A stretch of 64,000 nucleotides of DNA from Candidatus Enterococcus courvalinii (GCF_017315945.1 NZ_JAFLWI010000001.1:62001-126000), one strand, 5' to 3'; positions 54,921 through 63,994 are shown, counted from the first letter of the stretch. Notes: a model not told the origin generated them from the letters alone. Translations and numbers: made by a program.

Positions 54921-55820
54921 TTATTCGTTCTCTTCCCAAAGAAATTTCTGAACGAGTTGATCTACTTCTTGATTTTCATGAAGCATACTATGAGAAGCAT
55001 TATCTCCTTCGACAACGTGTTCCTCCACTTGATTGCCGTGCTGGGTTAGCAAAGCAAATACAGCTAAAGCACTATTGAGCGGCACCGTTCCATCGCTTAA
55101 ATCCGTTTGGCTCAATTGCCCCGCAATTAACATTACCTTGGTCTGCGTAGGAACATGGTCGATCATTTGCTGATAGTCTTGGTAACGACTGGAAGTCACC
55201 GCCGGCCCATTGACTAATTCATCTGACAATGTTTGTGCGCTATCATCAACAAAGTCATTAAATGGCGCGCCAATTGCTACAAATTTTTCGACTTGAGGTG
55301 ATGAACTTTCTTGACCATAAGTTGCCAAGTAGCGCAATGCACTGACTCCTCCCATCGAATGGCCAACAAAGTTCACTTTTTCCACACCATAAGCTGTTTG
55401 TAAATAGGCCAAACAGTTTTTGATCCACTCCGTCTGATTCCATTCATTGTTGACATTGTCAGTAAACAAAACTTGAACCATTGGATTTTCTGCCTGCTGA
55501 TTTAACTCGCCCGTTGCTTGAACCATTCCATCTGGGCTCACTGTCAGCTGAAGGGATTGCTTGGCTAGTTGATTTTTTTCTAGCCGTTGCAACATGCCCT
55601 TAAAAGAATTGACTGTCCCACTATAACCATGAAAAAAAAGTGTTGGGGTCGTTGACTTCTTTGGAGCATCGTTTGTTTGTGACGTTTTTACTGTTTGCGT
55701 AGATGCGCTAGAACTTGCTTTACTAGTTGTTTTTTGACAACCAGATAGGATGACCAGACCTAACAAAAGAAAGCTGGTGATCAAAGCAAGATGGATTTTA
55801 TTTGAACGAAATGTTTTCAA
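54921..55820 (-). CDS. Alpha/beta-hydrolase lipoprotein (DUF915-like)
   Basis: A 299-residue protein with a lipoprotein signal peptide (lipobox LSGC, Cys at about 28), a Ser/Thr-rich spacer and an alpha/beta hydrolase domain (about 58-295) with TLFFHGYSGT, the nucleophile elbow GHSMGG and a final His in NASHSMLHE. It probably acts on the outer membrane face as an esterase or lipase; the substrate is unknown. Confidence 0.88.
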   Translation of the reverse strand: MKTFRSNKIHLALITSFLLLGLVILSGCQKTTSKASSSASTQTVKTSQTNDAPKKSTTPTLFFHGYSGTVNSFKGMLQRLEKNQLAKQSLQLTVSPDGMVQATGELNQQAENPMVQVLFTDNVNNEWNQTEWIKNCLAYLQTAYGVEKVNFVGHSMGGVSALRYLATYGQESSSPQVEKFVAIGAPFNDFVDDSAQTLSDELVNGPAVTSSRYQDYQQMIDHVPTQTKVMLIAGQLSQTDLSDGTVPLNSALAVFALLTQHGNQVEEHVVEGDNASHSMLHENQEVDQLVQKFLWEENE

Positions 55821-55862
55821 TAACCTGTTTCCTCCTTTAATAAATGATCGTCTTGTTTACTA

Positions 55863-55908
55863 AAAAAACCTGAAGCGTCAATCACTGGGATCAACATTTC
55901 AGGTTTTC
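55863..55908 (-). terminator. nusG terminator
   Basis: Minus strand AAAACCTGAAA / TTCAGGTTTTTTT, eight bases after the nusG stop. Confidence 0.82.
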
Positions 55909-55915
55909 TGTTTAA

Positions 55916-56461
55916 TTAGTCAATTTTATCTACTTGATCGAAGTCAAGCTCAGTGCTTGTTTCGCGACCAAACATATCGATATTTACTTTTAGTTTTTCT
56001 TTTTCTTCATCGACTTCAGTTACGTGTCCTTCAAGCCCAGCAAACGCACCTTCAATAATTTTCACTGTTTCACCAACGCCAACTTCCAAATCATTTTGGC
56101 GTACACTCATACCGATTGAACGCAAAATATGATTTGCTTCTTCTGGTAACAAAGGAGCAGGCTTACTACCAGCGCCGTGAGATCCTACAAAACCAGTTAC
56201 ACCTGGAGTATTACGAACAACATACCAAGAGCCATCAGACATAATCATTTCAACTAGGACGTACCCAGGAAATGTTTTATGAACCGTTTCTTTTTCTTTG
56301 CCATTTTTTACTTCAGTCTCTGTTTCTTCTGGGACAACGACACGGAAAATATAATCAGCCATTTTCATGCTTTGCGCACGAGATTCAATGTTTGCCTTTA
56401 CCTTATTTTCATAACCAGAATACGTGTGCAGCACGTACCAATTTTTTTCAAAAGATTCCAT
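55916..56461 (-). CDS. nusG: Transcription elongation factor NusG
   Basis: A 181-residue NusG: NGN domain (about 5-115; NWYVLHTYSGYENKVK, FPGYVLVEM, VRNTPGVTGFVG) and a KOW domain (about 128-181; VGETVKIIEGAFAGLEGHV). It binds RNA polymerase and links it to ribosome or pause control. Last gene of rpmG-secE-nusG. Confidence 0.98.
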   Translation of the reverse strand: MESFEKNWYVLHTYSGYENKVKANIESRAQSMKMADYIFRVVVPEETETEVKNGKEKETVHKTFPGYVLVEMIMSDGSWYVVRNTPGVTGFVGSHGAGSKPAPLLPEEANHILRSIGMSVRQNDLEVGVGETVKIIEGAFAGLEGHVTEVDEEKEKLKVNIDMFGRETSTELDFDQVDKID

Positions 56462-56560
56462 TTACGGCTCCTCATTTCGTTGTAAAATAAAAAAACCTCA
56501 GTCACCCGAAGTTTTTCTTCCACCCAATTGTAGCATAAATCAAGCTCGTTTACTAGCATC

Positions 56561-56731
56561 TTATTTAAGAACTAGTGCAAATAAGCTTTGGATTGCTGTG
56601 TCCATAATGAAAAACATCAAAGCAAAAATAATTGATGTTTCAATGACAACTAAAGTGTCACGACGCAATTGTCTTTTTGTTGGCCAAGTCACTTGTTTCA
56701 TTTCAGCCAATACACTTTTAATAAATTTCAC
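56561..56731 (-). CDS. secE: Preprotein translocase subunit SecE
   Basis: A 56-residue single-helix SecE with the conserved amphipathic motif EMKQVTWPTKRQL and a C-terminal membrane helix (about 28-52). It stabilises SecY in the translocon. Start GTG at 56729-56731, eight bases after GAGG. Located between rpmG and nusG, the usual Firmicute order. Confidence 0.95.
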   Translation of the reverse strand: MKFIKSVLAEMKQVTWPTKRQLRRDTLVVIETSIIFALMFFIMDTAIQSLFALVLK

Positions 56732-56752
56732 CGTTGTGTCCTCGTTTCATTC

Positions 56753-56905
56753 TTATTTTGTTTCTTTATGTAATGTGTATTGATTACAATATTTACAAAA
56801 TTTATTGATTTCCAAACGCGCGCCACTTTTTCCTTCACTAACCGATTTGGTGTAGTTTCGAGAGCCACAAACGGAACAAGCTAATGCAGCTTTTTTCTTT
56901 GCCAT
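56753..56905 (-). CDS. rpmG: Ribosomal protein L33
   Basis: A 50-residue L33 with an intact zinc ribbon: CSVC (C10, C13) and CKYC (C37, C40), so it is the C+ zinc-binding paralogue. It starts [24 protein letters not shown] Shine-Dalgarno. First gene of rpmG-secE-nusG. Confidence 0.95.
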   Translation of the reverse strand: MAKKKAALACSVCGSRNYTKSVSEGKSGARLEINKFCKYCNQYTLHKETK

Positions 56906-56947
56906 CCGTGTCTACCTCCTAACTGAAAATCAAATTTATACATACTA

Positions 56948-56976
56948 ACAGTAGCATGGAAATAAGTTCTTGTCAA
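56948..56976 (-). promoter_or_regulatory. rpmG-secE-nusG promoter
   Basis: Minus strand TTGACA (56971-56976), 17 bp, TACTGT (56948-56953). Confidence 0.65.
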
Positions 56977-57064
56977 TTTGTGTTAAGTACTAGCTATTGT
57001 TTTATAAATACTTATGATATGATTAGTAAGAAATGAAGTAAAAATGAGATATGGGGGTATTATT

Positions 57065-57703
57065 ATGCTACTTAAAACGCTTGTATATAAGAAAAAAGAT
57101 CTAACAACTGTAACAGAAACAAACACATTAGAAGAAGCACTTGAAATCTTAGAAACATCTGGTTATCGTTGTGTGCCAATCTTAGATGAATCTGGAAAGA
57201 TCTTCCGCGGGAACATCTACAAAATGCACATCTATCGTCATAAAGCAAATGGCGGAGATATGACTTTACCAGTCACTCACCTGTTAAAAAATGCGACAAA
57301 ATTTATTTACGTGAATACTTCATTCTTTAAAGTGTTCTTCACGATTAAAGAGTTACCTTATATTGCTGTTCTTGATGATGAAAATCATTTCTATGGCATC
57401 TTGACTCACAGTACATTGCTAAACATGTTGTCACAATCTTGGAGCGTTGAGCAAGGAAGCTACGTTCTAACTATTGCTTCTACGGGTAAGCAAGGTGACT
57501 TAGCAGCCATTTCTAAAATCATTTCTAAATACAGCAGCATTGCTAGCTGTATCACATTGGATATCGGCAAAGACGAATTTATTCGTCGCACATTGATTAC
57601 TTTACCAGCTGATACTGACCAAAAACTTTGTGATACGATTGTTGAACATTTGGAACGCAAAAACTATAAAGTAGTTGAAATCGAAAACTTAAGAGATGCA
57701 TAA
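57065..57703 (+). CDS. cbpA: CBS-CBS-ACT protein, CbpA-type c-di-AMP-binding protein
   Basis: A 212-residue cytoplasmic protein: two CBS motifs (about 10-60, ETSGYRCVPILDESGKIFRGNIY; about 85-128, LPYIAVLDDENHFYGILTHSTLL) and a C-terminal ACT-like domain (about 138-205). This order matches the CbpA family that binds c-di-AMP; ligand binding here is inferred. Start ATG seven bases after GGGGG. Monocistronic with a terminator. Confidence 0.78.
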   Translation: MLLKTLVYKKKDLTTVTETNTLEEALEILETSGYRCVPILDESGKIFRGNIYKMHIYRHKANGGDMTLPVTHLLKNATKFIYVNTSFFKVFFTIKELPYIAVLDDENHFYGILTHSTLLNMLSQSWSVEQGSYVLTIASTGKQGDLAAISKIISKYSSIASCITLDIGKDEFIRRTLITLPADTDQKLCDTIVEHLERKNYKVVEIENLRDA

Positions 57704-57750
57704 GTACGTACGCAATAAAAAAGTTATGCTAAATCGGTATAAACAGACTA

Positions 57751-57788
57751 AAGACAAACCTTGCTTTCTCCGCAAGGCTTGTCTTTTT
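57751..57788 (+). terminator. Terminator of the cbpA-like gene
   Basis: AGACAAACCTTGC / GCAAGGCTTGTCT (one mismatch) followed by TTTTT. Confidence 0.85.
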
Positions 57789-57919
57789 ATTATGGATTAT
57801 TTTCAAAACAAAATATATTTTCTTTTATATTTTGAAATAAATACAATAGGACATTTACACAGCTACCTGCTCTATTGATATTTTTTTCATCTATCCTACA
57901 AACTTAGCGACTCCTAATA

Positions 57920-57960
57920 AAAAAGACAAACCTCATATTTACATAAGGGTTGTCTTTAAA
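57920..57960 (-). terminator. Terminator of the third beta-glucoside operon
   Basis: Minus strand AAAGACAACCCT / AGGTTTGTCTTT with six T. Confidence 0.78.
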
Positions 57961-57975
57961 CTGAAAAAACTAGTC

Positions 57976-58212
57976 CTAAGCTTTTTTCGGCTGTTTCAAA
58001 AATTTTATTTGTACTATTGTAGACATAATCAAAGTGGCTAAAATGATGGGAAATAGTTGATGCATAAGGATACTTCCAAAAGCGCTAAGTAAGATAATTA
58101 AAAATGCATACAGCAATGTCTTCCAAAAACTCCAATTATTGGTTTCAATTTTATTACCCAAAAAATAATGCGTCCCAAAAATTGAAACAAAACAAATGAG
58201 CACAAGTTCCAT
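57976..58212 (-). CDS. Small membrane protein after the PTS permease
   Basis: A 78-residue protein with three hydrophobic segments (about 2-18, 30-48, 52-68) and a basic end KFLKQPKKA. A strong AGGAGG Shine-Dalgarno supports translation. It lies 65 bp downstream of the PTS permease on the same strand, before the operon terminator. No family recognised. Confidence 0.7.
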   Translation of the reverse strand: MELVLICFVSIFGTHYFLGNKIETNNWSFWKTLLYAFLIILLSAFGSILMHQLFPIILATLIMSTIVQIKFLKQPKKA

Positions 58213-58277
58213 TATTATTCCTCCTGTTCAAAGCACGGTAATTTCTTATTTCCTTGAAAATGATTTACTTGATTTTT

Positions 58278-59564
58278 TTATTGATTCTCTTGCGCCAATT
58301 GAATTTTTTCAAACGCTTTAAAAAATGGATAGTAAATTGACAAAGAAACGGCAAAACAAACAAATACCATAACACACGCAACCCAATTCCAATTGGATGT
58401 GATCAATGCCCCTAAAGGTGCTGGTATTGAAAATGGTGGTTTAACCATCATTTTAGGCATCCATCCTAATGCTGTAACGATATAAACCAAAATGGTATTT
58501 ACTACAGGAACGATTATAAACGGAATTGCTAGTAAAGGATTCATAACAATTGGCGTCCCAAAAATCATCGGTTCGTTGATGTTAAAAATACCAGGCAAGA
58601 TAGAAAGTTTTCCTAATTGTTTTAAGTATTTTGACTTGGAGAACATAAACAATACAACTAAGGCCAAAGTAGACCCCGTTCCCCCCATTTGCGCGTACCA
58701 TTGATAGAATTGTTCAGTAAATATATTAGGTAATTCAAATGCATTCATCCCATTTTGAAATAATTCAGCATTTTCAAGAATTGCTTGATCCCAAAAAGGA
58801 CGAATAATCGGTCCCAGTACAGCATGACCATGAATACCTAGCGACCAGAAAATACAAATAACAAATTGCGTAAGTACGCCACCAATAAGATTATTTCCTG
58901 TAAGAAATACTTTCAATGGTGATATCGCCAAAGTTAGCAGTCCATTCAAGTCAAAACCCAAAAAATGACGTGGAATCCAAAACACTAAAACAACAAGAAG
59001 TGTTGGTAACAATGCTGCAAAAGACTCTCCTACAACTGGTGGAACACCGTCTGGCATTTTAATTTCTAACTTTTTGACTTTTGTAAAATGAAAAATCTCA
59101 ACAGAAATCAAAGCTGCAACGATCGCTCCAAATAAGCCCTGTGATCCTAATGAAGCAATTGGTAAATATCGACCTGCTGCGACAGCATTTCCAGCAGTAT
59201 CAATTCCTTCAGCAAGATTCGTAGGCATCACCATCAAAATCGTTGCTAACATGGCTAAAAATCCACTAGTTGTCTTATCTAGTTTATAACTGCTTCCTAA
59301 AAAAGAACCTATAGTAAATGCAGCATATAATGACATCAATCCAACAGTAAATCGAAACGGTACATCTAAAGAAGATAGATACGGTGCAATAAAATCTGTA
59401 TAACCATCAATCGGTAGATTCAGTAAAATTGTAAAAAATGACCCAACAATCGTTAGAGGCAAAATAGAAATAAGTCCATTTCTAACCGCTTGTAAGTGAC
59501 GTTGATTACCTATTGCATTAGCAATAGGCAATAGTTTCATTGCTAGTGAATCTAGTACTTTCAT
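58278..59564 (-). CDS. PTS EIIC permease, cellobiose (Lac) family
   Basis: A 428-residue permease with about ten membrane segments, the GNQRHLQAVRNGLISILP start segment and the NINEPMIFGTPIVMNP signature. It starts two bases after the GH1 stop, and the GAGGTGA Shine-Dalgarno overlaps the GH1 stop codon, so the two are tightly coupled. No IIA or IIB is encoded nearby. Confidence 0.93.
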   Translation of the reverse strand: MKVLDSLAMKLLPIANAIGNQRHLQAVRNGLISILPLTIVGSFFTILLNLPIDGYTDFIAPYLSSLDVPFRFTVGLMSLYAAFTIGSFLGSSYKLDKTTSGFLAMLATILMVMPTNLAEGIDTAGNAVAAGRYLPIASLGSQGLFGAIVAALISVEIFHFTKVKKLEIKMPDGVPPVVGESFAALLPTLLVVLVFWIPRHFLGFDLNGLLTLAISPLKVFLTGNNLIGGVLTQFVICIFWSLGIHGHAVLGPIIRPFWDQAILENAELFQNGMNAFELPNIFTEQFYQWYAQMGGTGSTLALVVLFMFSKSKYLKQLGKLSILPGIFNINEPMIFGTPIVMNPLLAIPFIIVPVVNTILVYIVTALGWMPKMMVKPPFSIPAPLGALITSNWNWVACVMVFVCFAVSLSIYYPFFKAFEKIQLAQENQ

Positions 59565-59566
59565 CT

Positions 59567-60976
59567 TTAAATCACCTCTATTTTTTCTTGAACTTCAAAT
59601 CCATTCTCCGCAACAACTTGCTTGAACCAAAGACCTGATTTTTTTACAGTTTTTTCGCCCGTTTCAAGATCTAATCGATAAAAACCATAGCGATTCTTAT
59701 ACGCATTTATCCAAGACCAACAATCTACGGATGTCCACATATGATAACCTAAGCAATTGCTCCCCTCTTTCATTGCGCGATGCAGCCAAACCAGATGTTC
59801 TTGTAAAAATTCTATTCGGTAGTCATCTTGTACCATCCCATCTTGAATGAAGTTTTCTTCATCTTGAATGCCTATTCCATTTTCCGAAACAAACCAATCA
59901 ATGTTCTCATATTCATGTTGAATTTTTTGCGCAATATCATACAAACCTTTAGGATAAATTTCAATTCCTCTAGATGTATTCATTCTTCGGCCTGGCATCT
60001 CATAATTGTCGTAAAACCATTCAGGTGAAAAGACACCATTAGGGTTAGGCAAAGATTCACGTGCTTTCACACGACGTGGACGATAATAATTAATGCCCAA
60101 CAAGTCAATCTTAGTTTGTTGAATCAATTCAATATCCTCAGATCGAATATCCTCAGGAAGCTGTCCATATTCTTTTAAAACTGTAATCAGTTTTTCTGGG
60201 TACTTACCTTTTAGGACTGCATCATTTAAACTACGTGTATAAAATAAATCTGCCATTTCAGCAGCATATAAATCAGCAGGATTTTCGCTTCTAGGATAAA
60301 CTGGAATTACATCCATGATAATACCTATTTTCCCAAAATAATTTTCTTGTCGAAATACCTTAACTGCCTCACAATGCGCTAAAATAATATTGTGTAACAC
60401 TTGAGCTGCACGCTTAAAATCAACGACATACGGGTAATGTCGGTCATGTAAATACCCAGCTTCGGCAGGTATCATAGGCTCATTGAAAGTAAACCAATAC
60501 CCTACTTTATCTCCAAATAGTTTAAAACAAGTTGATGCATACTCTTTATAGGCATCAATTACTTTCCGGTTTTCAAATCCTCCTAATTCTTGTAAATCCA
60601 TCGGCATATCAAAATGATAAAGGTTAACAAAAGGTTTGATCCCTTTTTTATTTAATTCATCAAAAACATCTTGATAAAATGCAACTGCTGCTTGATTTAT
60701 CTCCCCTATCCCCTTTGGAAAAAGTCGTGACCAAGAAATTGACGTACGAAACGAATTAAAATTGATATCTGCCATATTTTGGATGTCTTGTTTATAATCT
60801 GTATAAAATTTTGACGTATCTTTAGTAGTCACGCCCTCAAAAAAACGATAATTAAATACTTTTGAAGAATAATCCCAGATATTTTCACCTTTACCATCAT
60901 TTTTTACAGTCCCTTCAGACTGAGTTGCACTCGTTGCAGCACCCCAAAAAAAATCTTTTGAAAATGTATATTTCAT
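59567..60976 (-). CDS. GH1 6-phospho-beta-glucosidase
   Basis: A 469-residue GH1 enzyme: FFWGAATSATQSEG start, acid/base E166 in TFNEPM, nucleophile E365 in VSENGIG. It probably cleaves the phospho-beta-glucoside imported by the permease that follows. Compared with the GH1 at 1767-3200 the gene order is reversed (hydrolase first). AGGAGG site before the ATG and a cre-like site upstream. Confidence 0.94.
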   Translation of the reverse strand: MKYTFSKDFFWGAATSATQSEGTVKNDGKGENIWDYSSKVFNYRFFEGVTTKDTSKFYTDYKQDIQNMADINFNSFRTSISWSRLFPKGIGEINQAAVAFYQDVFDELNKKGIKPFVNLYHFDMPMDLQELGGFENRKVIDAYKEYASTCFKLFGDKVGYWFTFNEPMIPAEAGYLHDRHYPYVVDFKRAAQVLHNIILAHCEAVKVFRQENYFGKIGIIMDVIPVYPRSENPADLYAAEMADLFYTRSLNDAVLKGKYPEKLITVLKEYGQLPEDIRSEDIELIQQTKIDLLGINYYRPRRVKARESLPNPNGVFSPEWFYDNYEMPGRRMNTSRGIEIYPKGLYDIAQKIQHEYENIDWFVSENGIGIQDEENFIQDGMVQDDYRIEFLQEHLVWLHRAMKEGSNCLGYHMWTSVDCWSWINAYKNRYGFYRLDLETGEKTVKKSGLWFKQVVAENGFEVQEKIEVI

Positions 60977-60992
60977 ATGCTCCTCCTTATTG

Positions 60993-61006
60993 TGTATCCG
61001 TTATCA
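60993..61006. promoter_or_regulatory. cre-like site before the third beta-glucoside operon
   Basis: Minus strand TGATAACGGATACA, one mismatch from the degenerate cre consensus and sharing CGGATACA with the site at 4670-4683. Confidence 0.55.
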
Positions 61007-61077
61007 TTTGCAAACGAAGTATAGCATAATAAATTTTGTTTATTCATGCTATACTGGATTATGTTTATAAAAACACT

Positions 61078-61114
61078 GTTTGTCATTTGTTTCTCAAATG
61101 TAACAAACTTTTTT
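61078..61114 (+). promoter_or_regulatory. Inverted repeat before the RpiR gene
   Basis: GTTTGT-ATTTG and CAAAT-ACAAAC arms around TTTCT, followed by six T and then the AGGAGG site. It could be an operator or a weak attenuator in the leader of the RpiR gene. Confidence 0.45.
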
Positions 61115-61127
61115 CAGGAGGATAGAT

Positions 61128-61895
61128 ATGCTTTTTTTAGATTACAAACCCGATCTTTCTATATTAGACCAGACTATTTATGATGTTATTCTTGCAAATA
61201 TAGATGCTATCCCAAAAATGAAATTAAAAGACTTAGCGACCTTAACACACACTTCAACTACTTCTGTTACACGATTCTGCAAAAAATTTGAATGCCAGAC
61301 TTTCTCCGAATTCAAAGTCAAACTAAAATTATATAAGAGCTCAATGGATAAAGTGAGTTTTTCAAATAATGATGAAACTCAATACATAGACTTTATTCAA
61401 CGAATAAATAAAGATTTTCTTTCTGAAAAATTAAACCAAGCTGTTAATCTTTTAGCAACTAAAAAAATGGTCATCTTTATTGGCTCTGGCACTTCCGAAA
61501 CAATAGCTGAATATGGCGCTCTTTATTTTTCAAATTTGTCTCAGGCTGCAGTGAAAATAGAAGATCCTTCTAATTATCCAATTGATTGGTTTCCAGATGA
61601 GATTTTGAATCAATCCTGCATTATTGCACTCTCTATTTCTGGAGAAACACAAGAGATTATTCATTATTTAACTCGCTTAAAAAACAGGCCTGTGCCCATT
61701 ATTTCGATTACAAATACTGAGGATTCAGCTGTTGCTAAATTATCAGATATTGTCCTGCCTTATTTTATTCAGCGCGAAACCATTTACAAAGCCAGTGCTG
61801 ACAAAGATAAGACAATTGAAATTACTTCACAACTACCTGCAATTTTATTGATTGAAAAATTAGCCAAACGATTACGGATAAAAAAAGGCTTGTAA
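61128..61895 (+). CDS. RpiR/MurR family regulator
   Basis: A 255-residue regulator, divergent from the GH1-PTS operon that it probably controls. RpiR helix-turn-helix (about 10-75; LKDLATLTHTSTTSVTRFCKKF) and SIS domain (about 105-240; VIFIGSGTSETIAEYG, IALSISGETQEI). CAGGAGG site before the ATG. Clearly paralogous to the regulator at 62464-63198 (shared MLFL start and FCxKFEC block). Confidence 0.9.
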   Translation: MLFLDYKPDLSILDQTIYDVILANIDAIPKMKLKDLATLTHTSTTSVTRFCKKFECQTFSEFKVKLKLYKSSMDKVSFSNNDETQYIDFIQRINKDFLSEKLNQAVNLLATKKMVIFIGSGTSETIAEYGALYFSNLSQAAVKIEDPSNYPIDWFPDEILNQSCIIALSISGETQEIIHYLTRLKNRPVPIISITNTEDSAVAKLSDIVLPYFIQRETIYKASADKDKTIEITSQLPAILLIEKLAKRLRIKKGL

Positions 61896-61904
61896 ATCAT
61901 AACG

Positions 61905-62440
61905 ACCCTTCAAAAGGGTGGTTTGTTCTGAGGCTATAGACCTCTACTACTAGCCAGTGTCTCAAGACGCTGGCTTTCACTATGTTCAAGCCACATTGGT
62001 TTTATCATTTTTGCTCCCTCTTAATTTTTAACCTTTAAAAGGGGCACTATATTCTCAAACACTCTGTTTATCTAGAGCTATATCATGCTTTTCTTGTTCT
62101 TGAATATATTTCTTTATCGTCGCTTCGTTAAGCCCAACCGTGCTTACATAATATCCCGCTACCCAAAAATGACGGTTTCCAAACTTATAGCTCACATTCG
62201 CATGTTTGTCGAATATCATCATGGCGCTTTTCCCTTTTAGATATCCCATGAAACTCAAAACACTTATTTTAGGCGGAATACTTAGCAATAGATGTACATG
62301 ATCTGGCATCATACGGCCTGAACAACTACATTTTAACGCGATTGAAGAGATTTTTTAGTAGAACTTTTTTTCTTCCACCCGCATAGCAGGTGTTTTTTTC
62401 GCTCACTTAGCAAGCTCAACTGGGTCTAAAGGCATAACAA
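61905..62440 (-). mobile_element. IS200/IS605-type element remnant
   Basis: A decayed element between two paralogous RpiR genes. It holds a truncated tnpA (62028-62312) and subterminal hairpins typical of the family: ACCC...GGGT at about 61913-61928, GCCAGTGTCT/AGACGCTGGC at about 61955-61980, and CACC-GC/GC-GGTG at about 62377-62392. Ends are approximate because these elements lack terminal inverted repeats and target duplications. Confidence 0.65.
62028..62312 (-). pseudogene. IS200/IS605 transposase TnpA fragment
   Basis: The visible 85 residues match the middle and end of the Y1 HUH transposase: MPDHVHLLLSIPPK (the HUH metal motif HVH), FMGYLKGKSAMMIFD, YKFGNRHFWVAGYYVSTVG (catalytic Tyr region) and TIKKYIQEQEKHDIALDK. 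About 55-65 N-terminal residues are missing. After SV a TGA stop interrupts the frame, and the expected tail continues as EYSAPFKG before a second stop. Hence inactive. Confidence 0.85.
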
Positions 62441-62482
62441 AAAACAGCTGCGAATTTTATATTTCAATTCGCAGCTGTTTTT
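62437..62482. terminator. Bidirectional terminator at the end of the second RpiR gene
   Basis: A 17-bp stem AAAAACAGCTGCGAATT and its complement around nine to ten bases; it overlaps the stop region of the 62464 gene. Confidence 0.85.
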
Positions 62483-63198
62483 ATGGCTATCTGTTCAATG
62501 ATGTATAAGGTTGGCACCTGTGAAACTGTTATTGATTTATCCCTATGCTCATCAAAAGTATAATGAGAAATAGTTATATCAGATAAATCAGATAGTGAAG
62601 AATCCTTGCTATTAGTAACAGAAATAATAGGTACTTTTTTTTCGATGAACCTATTTAACTCATTATTTATTTTTTGATCGTTTCCATCATTCGACAAAAC
62701 AAATACACCTATTTTTTCTAACATATGGCTAAACAAATGATCAAAATTATTCAGTGGTAAATTTTGCTTTACCGCTATTTTTGACGTATTCGAAAAATAA
62801 AATACTCCGTAGTCTGCTATTGCTTCTAATCCCTTTTCACTAATAAATAAAATTAATTCCTTATTTTTAATAAGTTGAGCTGCTTTAGTTACTTGTTGTT
62901 GAAACTGGACGCTTTTTGTATGTTGTGCGAAATTAAAAAATGTTTCTTCTGATCTAACTGCGATGTGCGAATTTTTCACTAATTCTCCTTGATAAAGTTG
63001 TAGTCTTATTTTAAATTCTGTAAAACCTTCACATTCAAATTTTCTACAAAATCTTACTATTGTCGTTGTGCTGACTTGAACCACTTCAGCCAGTTCTCGT
63101 ATATTCATATGTACTACTTCTTCAATATGCGTAGCAACGAATTTATAAATATGGATATCCTTAGTGCTTAATGAGGGGGAACTTTCCAAAAATAGCAT
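62464..63198 (-). CDS. RpiR/MurR family regulator (paralogue)
   Basis: A 244-residue regulator convergent with the paralogue at 61128. Helix-turn-helix (about 10-75; IRELAEVVQVSTTTIVRFCRKFECEG) is well kept. The SIS-like half is present but weaker: the loop reads LFISEKGLEAIADYG instead of the usual GxGxS pattern, so sugar-phosphate binding may be changed or lost. No sugar genes lie next to it in the window. A cre-like site is in its promoter. Confidence 0.85.
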   Translation of the reverse strand: MLFLESSPSLSTKDIHIYKFVATHIEEVVHMNIRELAEVVQVSTTTIVRFCRKFECEGFTEFKIRLQLYQGELVKNSHIAVRSEETFFNFAQHTKSVQFQQQVTKAAQLIKNKELILFISEKGLEAIADYGVFYFSNTSKIAVKQNLPLNNFDHLFSHMLEKIGVFVLSNDGNDQKINNELNRFIEKKVPIISVTNSKDSSLSDLSDITISHYTFDEHRDKSITVSQVPTLYIIEQIAIKTAAN

Positions 63199-63237
63199 AA
63201 CCTTTCACCAGCTTTCTACTTCATAAACAATATGATT

Positions 63238-63265
63238 TATTATAGCATAACTGCAAACGCTCGCT
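63238..63265 (-). promoter_or_regulatory. Promoter and cre-like site of the RpiR paralogue
   Basis: Minus strand TATAAT (63238-63243). TGCAAACGCTCGCT at 63252-63265 fits the degenerate cre pattern TGNAANCGNWNNCW and overlaps the spacer/-35 region. Confidence 0.55.
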
Positions 63266-63294
63266 TTTCGTTTTTAGGTACATTCTCAAAATAC

Positions 63295-63343
63295 AAAAAG
63301 AACTACCCTTCACTCTAAAAAGAGAACTGGCTAGTTCTTTTTA
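63295..63343 (-). terminator. queT terminator
   Basis: AAAAAGAACTA / TAGTTCTTTTT arms with a long loop and T run on the minus strand. The rest of 63344-63496 shows nothing I recognise. Confidence 0.7.
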
Positions 63344-63496
63344 AATTCATTAACTGACTTACCACCAATTTTTGTGGTGCTGTCTAAGCTGTTGCTCGCA
63401 CAACTGCTCTGTTTATTGATTATTTATTAGTCAACTGACAGAAGCGAAACTCGAAATAATTTTTTAGTTGATTATTTTGCGCTCGTATTAAAAAAT

Positions 63497-63994
63497 CTAT
63501 ACTCTTTTATCGAATCCAATTGCTCGATTCAAATAATACATAATTGGTGCAGAGATTGCCATTGTCACGAATTCACTCAATGCCAATGTTCCGTAAGTGA
63601 TCCAAAAAGGTTTTCCACCTGTCGGCACTAGCATATACGCAATCAAAATCATACTCACTGTGAAAAATAAAGTATTCAATGCCAAACGAACTTTGACATT
63701 TTTTACTTTATGGTGCAATAAAGCTGTAATGCCTAATGCAAGCAATGTTTGTCCTCCGCCGAACAAGACATCTAAAATACCAAATCCAAAAAATGCATTA
63801 TACACAACTACACCACCTAAGACGCCCCATAATAATTTTCGATTAAAGACGACTAAGTGATTCAAGCTTTCTGAAATTCGGATTTGAACTGGTCCTGATG
63901 AAAGTGGTGTAACAAAAGTTAATGCCAAATATAAGGCCATCACAATTCCATTAATCATTACTACTCTTAAACGCTGATTACTTTTTGTTTTCAT
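63497..63994 (-). CDS. queT: QueT family ECF transporter S component (queuosine precursor uptake)
   Basis: A 165-residue membrane protein with five to six helices and the QueT features VQIRISESLNHLVVFNRK and GFGILDVLFGGGQTLLA. It is the substrate-binding part of an energy-coupling factor importer for queuine or preQ1-type precursors. These genes often carry a preQ1 riboswitch in the 5' leader, which here would lie beyond base 64000. A start near the window edge (ATG at 63992-63994) preceded by AAGGAAATG fits. Confidence 0.9.
   Translation of the reverse strand: MKTKSNQRLRVVMINGIVMALYLALTFVTPLSSGPVQIRISESLNHLVVFNRKLLWGVLGGVVVYNAFFGFGILDVLFGGGQTLLALGITALLHHKVKNVKVRLALNTLFFTVSMILIAYMLVPTGGKPFWITYGTLALSEFVTMAISAPIMYYLNRAIGFDKRV

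Noticed and set aside
57696-57878. A 60-codon open frame after the cbpA-like gene
   Set aside because: It runs through the terminator and has no convincing ribosome site or composition.
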